Assembly: GCA_934427095.1 (NCBI GenBank)
Contig: CAKRYM010000012.1
Span: forward strand, 1-18,444
DNA: 18,444 nucleotides
DNA from: an uncultured Bacillota bacterium
GTDB taxonomy: Bacteria > Bacillota > Dehalobacteriia > UBA4068
Direction of reading: 5' to 3'
The notes under the pieces are model-generated. The model worked only from the letters and a program-made list of their open reading frames with translations. It made no database searches and was not told where the DNA came from. A program made the position numbers and the translations under genes. Below are positions 13,477 through 18,444 of this stretch, piece after piece. Every line of letters begins with the position of its first letter. Within the stretch, counting starts at the first letter, position 1.

Positions 13477-14424
13477 ATGTTTGGTATTGAAAAGCCGAAG
13501 ATCCAGTGTGTAGAATGTGCGGAAGATAATTCCTTTGGCAGATTTGTCGTAGAGCCTTTGGAAAGAGGCTATGGCATGACGTTGGGGAACGCCCTACGCC
13601 GGGTGTTGCTTTCTTCTTTGCCTGGTGCGGCTGTGACTTCGGTGAAGATCGATGGCATTCTGCATGAATTTTCGAATGCACCCGGTCTTGTGGAGGACAT
13701 CACGGATCTCATTCTGAACCTGAAAGGGTTATCCGTAAAAATGAACTGCGATGAACCTCGCATTATTTATGTGGACGCAAAAGGCCCTCAGACCATTTAT
13801 GCCCGGGATATTATTTGTGACCCGGATGTAGAAATTCTGAACCCAGACCATTATATCGCCACATTGGATGCGGACGGCGCATTGCATATGGAAATCTCCG
13901 TTGCCAAAGGCCGCGGCTATGTCGGCGCAGACAAGAACAAAACCGACGATCAGCCCATTGGGGTGATTCCGGTGGATAGCCTGTATTCGCCGATTATTAA
14001 GGTCAATTTTAAAGTAGAGGACACCCGCGTAGGCCAGCAAATCGATTATGACAAGCTGACCATTGACATCCTCACAGATAAGACCATTGCTCCTGATGAA
14101 GCGATTTCCGCTGCTGCCCGTATCTTAAGGGAATATTTGGATCTGTTTACCTGCCTGACGGAAAGTCCGCAGGACACCGTTACCTTGGTGGATAAACAGG
14201 ACAACCAGAAGGATAAATTCCTGGAGATGACCATTGAAGAATTGGATTTGTCGGTTCGCTCTTACAATTGCTTGAAACGCGCCGGCATCCATACTGCTCA
14301 GGAACTGGCTAACAAGACCGAAGAGGAAATGATGAAAGTCCGTAACCTGGGTCGTAAATCTCTGGAAGAAGTGGTTGCCAAGCTGGAAGAGCTGGGGCTT
14401 TCTTTAAGAAAGAGCGACGAATAG
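13477..14424 (+). CDS. rpoA: DNA-directed RNA polymerase subunit alpha
   Basis: The alpha dimer nucleates assembly of RNA polymerase, and its C-terminal domain binds UP elements and activators. The product has 315 residues. The N-terminal domain (to about residue 230) contains the RFVVEPLERGYGMTLGNALRRVLLSSLPGAAV dimerisation region (pieces EPLERGYGMTLGNALRRVLL). A linker with KDKFLEMTIEELDLS leads to the C-terminal domain (about 248-312) with VRSYNCLKRAGIHTAQEL. Arg261 in that motif aligns with E. coli Arg265, the main UP-element contact. NLGRKSLEEV is also present. It lies between rpsD and rplQ, as usual. Confidence 0.99.
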   Translation: MFGIEKPKIQCVECAEDNSFGRFVVEPLERGYGMTLGNALRRVLLSSLPGAAVTSVKIDGILHEFSNAPGLVEDITDLILNLKGLSVKMNCDEPRIIYVDAKGPQTIYARDIICDPDVEILNPDHYIATLDADGALHMEISVAKGRGYVGADKNKTDDQPIGVIPVDSLYSPIIKVNFKVEDTRVGQQIDYDKLTIDILTDKTIAPDEAISAAARILREYLDLFTCLTESPQDTVTLVDKQDNQKDKFLEMTIEELDLSVRSYNCLKRAGIHTAQELANKTEEEMMKVRNLGRKSLEEVVAKLEELGLSLRKSDE

Positions 14425-14435
14425 GAGGATATATC

Positions 14436-14774
14436 ATGGGTTACCGCAGATTAGGGGTAAAGAGCGCTCATCGCCGCGCTATGCTGCGTAATGCGACTAC
14501 TTCCCTGTTTAAGTTTGGTGCGATCGATACCACCGAACCCCGGGCAAAAGAAATCGCTTCCGTTGCGGAAAAGATGATTACCCTGGGGAAGAAAGGTGAT
14601 CTGGCTGCCCGCCGTGCTGCTTTGGCTTATTTGACCGAAGAAGACGTCGTAACCAAACTCTTTAATGAAATCGCTCCCAAATATGCGGAGCGCCAGGGTG
14701 GTTACACCCGCATCACCGCGCTGGAACAGCGCCGGGGCGATGCAGCGCAGATCGCTCGTATTGAGTTGATCTAG
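14436..14774 (+). CDS. rplQ: 50S ribosomal protein L17
   Basis: L17 lies on the solvent side of the 50S subunit near the tunnel exit. The product is 112 residues, the short Gram-positive form. It starts MGYRRLGVKSAHRRAMLRNATTSLF and has IDTTEPRAKEIASVAEKMITLGK (pieces TTEPRAKEIASVAEKMI, residues about 32-48), ending in GYTRITALEQRRGDAAQIARIEL. AGGAGGATAT lies just before the ATG. A strong terminator begins 12 nt after its stop, marking the end of the ribosomal supercluster. Confidence 0.98.
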   Translation: MGYRRLGVKSAHRRAMLRNATTSLFKFGAIDTTEPRAKEIASVAEKMITLGKKGDLAARRAALAYLTEEDVVTKLFNEIAPKYAERQGGYTRITALEQRRGDAAQIARIELI

Positions 14775-14785
14775 TGAATGGAAGC

Positions 14786-14819
14786 AAAAATGAGGCGGGC
14801 GGTTGCTCGCCTCATTTTT
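14786..14819 (+). terminator. Intrinsic terminator after rplQ
   Basis: AAAAATGAGGCGGGC (14786-14800) pairs with GCTCGCCTCATTTTT (14805-14819) around a GGTT loop, giving 15 base pairs including one G-U. The right arm ends in five T residues. The matching A5 on the left means that the complementary strand would also form a hairpin followed by T5, so it could work in both directions. The left arm starts 12 nt after the rplQ stop and the right arm ends 16 nt before ecfA1. Confidence 0.92.
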
Positions 14820-14835
14820 GGATAGGAGTGTTTTT

Positions 14836-15654
14836 ATGATCCAAATCCAGGAGGTCAGTTTCCATTATTCCCCGGAACATCCTGTGCTAACAAAGGTGAA
14901 CCTTACGATACAAGAAGGGGAATGGCTGGCGGTGATTGGTCCGAATGGCAGTGGCAAAAGTACCCTGGCCAGATTGATGAACGGGCTTTTGCTGCCCAAA
15001 CAAGGCCAGGTCCTGGTGGACGAGTGGAATACGGCAGCAGAGGACGACCTCATGCGCATTCGCGAGAAGGTCGCTTTTTTGTTTCAAAATCCAGATCACC
15101 AGTTGGTGGCCACCACAGTTGAGGATGATATCGCTTTTGGCGTGGAAAATTTGGGCTTGCCCCGGGAAGAAATTACTCGCCGGGTAAACGAGGCGATCCG
15201 CATTTTGGGGTTGGAAGCCCTGCGGGAAAAAGCTCCGCACCTTCTTTCCGGCGGTGAGAAACAACGGGTGGCTTTGGCTGGCGCCTTGGTGATGGCTAGC
15301 CGCTATATGGTGCTGGATGAACCTACCTCCATGCTGGACCCCGCCATGCGGAAAAGCTTTGTCGCAACGTTGACGCAGCTTCATGCAGAGCAAGGGCTGA
15401 CCATGGTTTATGTAACCAATCTTATGGAAGAGGCTTTGCTGGCTGACCGAATTGTTCTATTGGATCAGGGGCACATGATCGCCGATGGCACCCCGGGAGA
15501 GATTTTTTCCGAGCCGGAACTTTTGACGAAACATCACCTCAGTTTACCCCAAATCCCCCAGTTGGTGCAGGATTTGGCGACCCTGGGGCATCCGGAATTT
15601 ACTGGGATTTTGACCCAAGAGGAATTGGTAAAACGATTATGCGAATTGAACTGA
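14836..15654 (+). CDS. ecfA1: ECF transporter ATPase EcfA1 with an altered switch histidine
   Basis: This is one of two ATPases that power energy-coupling factor (ECF) importers for vitamins and metal ions. The product is 272 residues from the ATG at 14836; ATAGGAGTG just upstream fixes this start over an in-frame ATG at 14803 that lies inside the terminator. Motifs: Walker A GPNGSGKST (35-43), Q-loop Q84 in FLFQNPDHQL, signature LSGGEKQRVALAGAL (137-151), Walker B YMVLDE (157-162) and D-loop SMLD. The usual switch histidine (VTHD in relatives) reads VTNLMEEA, so Asn195 replaces His. It is adjacent to a second ATPase and EcfT, the standard ecfA1-ecfA2-ecfT module. The 16-nt overlap with ecfA2 suggests coupled translation. 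Confidence 0.95.
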   Translation: MIQIQEVSFHYSPEHPVLTKVNLTIQEGEWLAVIGPNGSGKSTLARLMNGLLLPKQGQVLVDEWNTAAEDDLMRIREKVAFLFQNPDHQLVATTVEDDIAFGVENLGLPREEITRRVNEAIRILGLEALREKAPHLLSGGEKQRVALAGALVMASRYMVLDEPTSMLDPAMRKSFVATLTQLHAEQGLTMVYVTNLMEEALLADRIVLLDQGHMIADGTPGEIFSEPELLTKHHLSLPQIPQLVQDLATLGHPEFTGILTQEELVKRLCELN

Positions 15655-16490
15655 ACAAGGTCAATTATGCTTATGCAGACGGGCATCAGGCCTTAAAAGA
15701 CGTGGATCTCAGCATAAACAGCGGAGAATTGGTTGTGCTGATCGGCCACAGCGGTAGTGGCAAAAGCACCCTTTCTTTGCTGCTGGCGGGGTTATATGAA
15801 CCCAGCTCCGGGAAAATTTGCTTAGAAGGCGGCTCTAAACAAGGGAATTTTTCCGGCGTGGGCCTGGTCTTTCAATATCCTGAGGATCAGCTTTTTGCGG
15901 AAACCGTTTATGAAGAGGTGTCCTTTGGGCCCAAAAATCTTGGCGTGCCTGAGGACTGCTTGCCCCAAATGGTCAGACAGGCTTTGGACGCGGTGGGCTT
16001 GGACCCAGAGCGGTATTGGCACCAATCCCCCTTCCTCTTATCCGGGGGACAACAACGCCGGGTTTGCCTTGCCAGCCTACTGGCCATGTACCCGGATGTG
16101 CTGGTCTTGGATGAGCCGGCTGCTGGCTTAGACCAACAAGGCCGCCGTTGGGTTATGGATTTGGTAAGGGATTTGCATGCCAAGGGGCACACCATTATCT
16201 GGGTGACCCATGATATGACAGAAGCAGCAGAGCTGGGAGAACGGATAATTGTTTTGGATCAGGGCCGTATTTTGCTGGACGGCACGCCAAAAGAAGTTTT
16301 CCAGCAGGAAAGCCTCTTGCAGGAAGTGGGCTTAGATATTCCAAGTGCAGCAGCGGTGGTGCGGCAACTACGCAACGCGGGGATCATGGTGCCGGGGGAA
16401 GCCATTACGCCAGCAGAAGCAGCGGTGGAAATCAGCCAGTGGCTGGAACATAGGGCCTCTAATGCCCAAGGAGGATCTGCCAATGGTTAA
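15639..16490 (+). CDS. ecfA2: ECF transporter ATPase EcfA2
   Basis: This is the second ATPase of the ECF module and forms a heterodimer with EcfA1. The 283-residue product has Walker A GHSGSGKST (36-44), Q-loop Q79 in VFQYPEDQLF, signature LSGGQQRRVCLASLLA (134-149), Walker B VLVLDE (154-159), D-loop AGLD and an intact switch histidine H191 (WVTHDMTEA). The long C-terminal region (from about 225) matches the EcfA-specific extension. No good ribosome binding site lies close to its ATG; AGAGGA is about 15 nt upstream within ecfA1. Translation probably depends on the 16-nt overlap with ecfA1. The 3' end overlaps ecfT by 8 nt. Confidence 0.96.
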   Translation: MRIELNKVNYAYADGHQALKDVDLSINSGELVVLIGHSGSGKSTLSLLLAGLYEPSSGKICLEGGSKQGNFSGVGLVFQYPEDQLFAETVYEEVSFGPKNLGVPEDCLPQMVRQALDAVGLDPERYWHQSPFLLSGGQQRRVCLASLLAMYPDVLVLDEPAAGLDQQGRRWVMDLVRDLHAKGHTIIWVTHDMTEAAELGERIIVLDQGRILLDGTPKEVFQQESLLQEVGLDIPSAAAVVRQLRNAGIMVPGEAITPAEAAVEISQWLEHRASNAQGGSANG

Positions 16491-17286
16491 GGAAGGAATG
16501 CCCTTTGGCCGTTACCTTGTGGGGAATTCTTGGTTGCACCAGCGAAACGCCGCTAGCAAAATTTTGGCCATTTTCCTGTATATGATCGCCCTTTTTGTGG
16601 CGGATAATTGGCTGATGTGGGGACTATTAGCCCTAGTTTGCTTTGGTATGCTGGCTTTAGGCCAAATCCCTTTGAAATCTCTCTGGCATGGCACAAAATT
16701 AATCCTCATTTTGGCAGTCATCACTTTTGTGCTGAATTTATTCCTTTACCCAGGCGAGGTGCTGTGGTCCTGGGGATGGCTGGAAATCACCAGAGAAGGG
16801 GTGTTTTACGGTTCTGCCTATGCTTTACGCTTGCTGTTGCTGATTATGTCCGCAGCGATCTTGACCTTGACCACTTCCCCTATTCGTCTGACAGACGGGT
16901 TGGAAGATTTGATGCAGCCCTTAAAAAAGATAAAGGTGCCTGTGCATGAAATCGCCATGATGATGTCCATTGCTTTGCGCTTTCTCCCTACGTTGCAGGA
17001 GGAATTCCAACGGATTCAGCTAGCGCAGCGAGCCAGAGGCGCGGACTTCGGCGGCAAGGGCAATGTGTTTAAGAAGATGAATCGGATGATTCCTTTGCTG
17101 ATCCCCCTCTTTGTTTCCTCTCTCCGTTGGGCAGAGGAGCTGGCTCAGGCCATGGAAGCCCGCTGTTATCGGGGAGGCGAGGGCCGTACCCGTTGGAAAC
17201 AGGCGGCTTGGCAAAGGCAAGATACTCTTTTGCTGGCAGGCAGTATTTTGCTGTTTTTGGCAGTTTTGCTGGAAAGGTTGGTATAG
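16483..17286 (+). CDS. ecfT: ECF transporter transmembrane protein EcfT
   Basis: EcfT is the membrane scaffold that couples the two ATPases to interchangeable substrate-binding S components. The product is 267 residues from the ATG at 16483, fixed by AAGGAGGA (16468-16475) 7 nt upstream; earlier in-frame starts lie inside ecfA2. The N-terminus (SWLHQRNAASKI, about 16-27) matches the family. Hydrophobic segments lie at about 27-41, 44-59, 72-88, 113-130, 203-216 and 248-263. The two coupling motifs are ARG at 184-186 (AQRARGADF) and ARC at 226-228 (AMEARCYRG), the second with Cys where Gly is also seen. No S component is encoded nearby, so the module probably serves S proteins encoded elsewhere. 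Confidence 0.95.
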   Translation: MVKEGMPFGRYLVGNSWLHQRNAASKILAIFLYMIALFVADNWLMWGLLALVCFGMLALGQIPLKSLWHGTKLILILAVITFVLNLFLYPGEVLWSWGWLEITREGVFYGSAYALRLLLLIMSAAILTLTTSPIRLTDGLEDLMQPLKKIKVPVHEIAMMMSIALRFLPTLQEEFQRIQLAQRARGADFGGKGNVFKKMNRMIPLLIPLFVSSLRWAEELAQAMEARCYRGGEGRTRWKQAAWQRQDTLLLAGSILLFLAVLLERLV

Positions 17287-17287
17287 G

Positions 17288-18091
17288 ATGGAACACAACC
17301 TATGTCTTACGGTGCAATATGATGGCGGCGCCTATGTGGGTTGGCAATTGCAGCCCTTAGTGCAGGGATTTACTGTGCAATACCACCTGGAGCAGGCCTT
17401 AGCTAAGGTTTACGGTAAGGAAATCCGTTTGCATGGGGCTGGCCGGACAGACCGTGGCGTTCATGCGTTTGGCCAGTGTTGCAGCTATATGACCACGGCA
17501 GATATCCCTTTGACCAAACTCCCCAGCGTCATTAACCGTAAATTGCCGCCGGATATCCGCGTGACCAAAGCGGAAGAAAAACCACTCGCCTTTGACGCAC
17601 GTTTTTCCGCCCAGGGAAAATATTACCGCTATTTGCTTCAACAGGGGGACGGGGTAAATCTGTTTACCGACCGGTATTCCTGGCGGGTGAAAGAACCTCT
17701 GGATCTTGCGGCCATGCGGGAAGCAGCCCATTGCTTGCTGGGCGAACATGATTTTCGCCATTTCACGGTAGTTGGCTCCCCGGTGAGTAGTTATGTCCGT
17801 ACGTTGTATCGGCTAGAGATTACGGAGTGGGAAGCAAAGGACAGCCCGCTGCCTTGGTCAGCCTGGACAGCGCCTTTGGCTATTCATGTGGAAGGTGACG
17901 GTTTCTTATATAAGATGGTGCGCATCATTACTGGCCGGCTGGTAGCCATTGGCCAAGGGAAATATCCTCCCTCTGCCATGGCAGGCTTTTTGGCCAATGG
18001 GGGCGCGCAGCAAATTCCCCCGGCGCCGGCCCAAGGCTTAATGTTGATGCGAGTATATTATGATAACCCTTGGGAAAATGGGCAAAAATAG
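17288..18091 (+). CDS. truA: tRNA pseudouridine synthase A
   Basis: TruA makes pseudouridine at tRNA positions 38, 39 and 40 in the anticodon stem. The 267-residue product begins LCLTVQYDGGAYVGWQLQP (from residue 5) and has the catalytic Asp55 in GAGRTDRGVHAFGQ (50-63). Further family blocks are FDARFSAQGKYYRYL, HDFRHFTV and the C-terminal GFLYKMVRIITGRLVAIG. The start at 17288 lies one base after the ecfT stop; GGAAAGG about 11 nt upstream is a modest ribosome binding site within ecfT. Cotranscription with ecfT is likely. No terminator was seen before the rplM promoter. Confidence 0.97.
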   Translation: MEHNLCLTVQYDGGAYVGWQLQPLVQGFTVQYHLEQALAKVYGKEIRLHGAGRTDRGVHAFGQCCSYMTTADIPLTKLPSVINRKLPPDIRVTKAEEKPLAFDARFSAQGKYYRYLLQQGDGVNLFTDRYSWRVKEPLDLAAMREAAHCLLGEHDFRHFTVVGSPVSSYVRTLYRLEITEWEAKDSPLPWSAWTAPLAIHVEGDGFLYKMVRIITGRLVAIGQGKYPPSAMAGFLANGGAQQIPPAPAQGLMLMRVYYDNPWENGQK

Positions 18092-18112
18092 CAGAAAAGT
18101 CTTGATTATCCC

Positions 18113-18141
18113 TTGACAATTTCTTTGCATATTACTATAAT
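18113..18141 (+). promoter_or_regulatory. Consensus housekeeping promoter for rplM
   Basis: TTGACA (18113-18118) and TATAAT (18136-18141) are both perfect matches to the vegetative sigma-factor consensus, separated by exactly 17 nt. The spacer is A/T-rich. The start site would be around 18147-18150. It begins 21 nt after the truA stop and is the clearest promoter in the window. Confidence 0.92.
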
Positions 18142-18146
18142 ATTTA

Positions 18147-18216
18147 GGTACGCGCCCTGTCTTCTGCCCCGTTGGCAGGTTGCAATCACTGTTTGATTAT
18201 TAAGGAGGGAAACACC
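18147..18216 (+). promoter_or_regulatory. rplM 5' leader with two hairpins (candidate L13 leader)
   Basis: The predicted 5' untranslated region of about 70 nt holds two small stems. CTGCC (18164-18168) pairs with GGCAG (18174-18178), and AATCA (18184-18188) pairs with TGATT (18194-18198) around CTGTT. The ribosome binding site TAAGGAGGG (18201-18209) follows at once. The second stem with its CACTGTT-like sequence recalls the L13 leader RNA family described for Bacillota rplM genes, thought to mediate autoregulation. This match is from memory and needs a covariance-model test. Confidence 0.55.
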
Positions 18217-18444
18217 TTGAAGACTTTCATGGCCAAACCCGCCGATATCGAGAAAAAATGGTATATTATCGACGCTGCTGGTCGCCCTCTGGGCCGTACT
18301 GCAAGTGAAGCTGCTCGCCTGCTCCGTGGCAAGCATAAGCCGATTTTCACGCCGAATATCGATACTGGCGATTTCGTAATCATCATTAACGCCGCTCAGG
18401 CTGTTCTGACCGGCAACAAGCTCCAAGCAAAGAAATATTACCAT
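18217..18444 (+). CDS. rplM: 50S ribosomal protein L13, 3' end outside the window (TTG start)
   Basis: L13 is an early 50S assembly protein that binds 23S rRNA. The first 76 codons are present and the frame is open to the window edge; the full protein is normally about 145 residues. MKTFMAKPADIEKKWYIIDA, then GRPLGRTASEAARLLRGKHK and NIDTGDFVIIINA, are diagnostic. The start is taken as TTG at 18217, 7 nt after TAAGGAGGG and matching the MKT-FMAKP opening of relatives. An ATG at 18229 would remove four residues and be spaced 19 nt from the ribosome binding site, too far. rpsI (S9) is expected to follow. Confidence 0.96.
   Translation, partial: MKTFMAKPADIEKKWYIIDAAGRPLGRTASEAARLLRGKHKPIFTPNIDTGDFVIIINAAQAVLTGNKLQAKKYYH

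Noticed and set aside
14803..14835. Upstream ATG at 14803 as the start of ecfA1
   Set aside because: It lies inside the rplQ terminator hairpin; the ATG at 14836 follows a proper ribosome binding site and matches the family N-terminus.
1..18444. Mobile elements, CRISPR arrays, tRNA or rRNA genes, prophage or defence genes
   Set aside because: I looked for repeats, cloverleaf-like stretches and unfamiliar genes and saw none; the window is densely packed with conserved housekeeping genes in standard order.

Overview
This window is the long ribosomal-protein supercluster (S10-spc-alpha) of a Bacillota (Firmicutes) bacterium, read entirely from the + strand. Three things support Bacillota: the order rpsJ-rplC-rplD-rplW-rplB-rpsS-rplV-rpsC-rplP-rpmC-rpsQ-rplN-rplX-rplE-rpsN-rpsH-rplF-rplR-rpsE-rpmD-rplO-secY-adk-(KOW gene)-infA-rpmJ-rpsM-rpsK-rpsD-rpoA-rplQ; the short zinc-binding S14; and the downstream run ecfA1-ecfA2-ecfT-truA-rplM, the same order as in Bacillus subtilis. 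The moderate GC content and protein style suggest a Negativicutes or Clostridia member, but that is an impression and was not tested.

Region 1 (56-9221) holds 21 ribosomal protein genes packed with 0-70 nt gaps or 1-nt overlaps, nearly all with strong AGGAGG-type ribosome binding sites. Region 2 (9222-11853) holds the Sec translocon channel gene secY, adenylate kinase, a small KOW-domain RNA-binding gene and infA. The map (methionine aminopeptidase) gene that often sits between adk and infA is missing. GC-rich hairpins lie on both sides of adk. Region 3 (11867-14774) is the alpha segment: L36, S13, S11, S4, RNA polymerase alpha and L17. It ends at a strong, nearly symmetric intrinsic terminator (14786-14819).

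Region 4 (14836-18091) encodes the shared energising module of ECF vitamin/metal transporters (two ATPases and the transmembrane coupling protein EcfT), overlapping or abutting one another, followed by the tRNA pseudouridine synthase truA. No substrate-binding S component is present, as expected for a group II (shared) module. Codon choice loosens noticeably here compared with the ribosomal genes. Region 5 (18113-18444) has a perfect-consensus sigma-A-type promoter, a structured leader and the first 76 codons of rplM (L13), which runs off the window. rpsI would be expected next.

The window is a conserved housekeeping locus, and I found no new multi-gene system. The points worth a second look are small: a switch-histidine replacement in EcfA1, mutually exclusive pairings over the rplR ribosome binding site, the rplM leader, the loss of map beside a retained KOW gene, and the hairpins around adk. 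No gap between genes exceeds about 150 bases.
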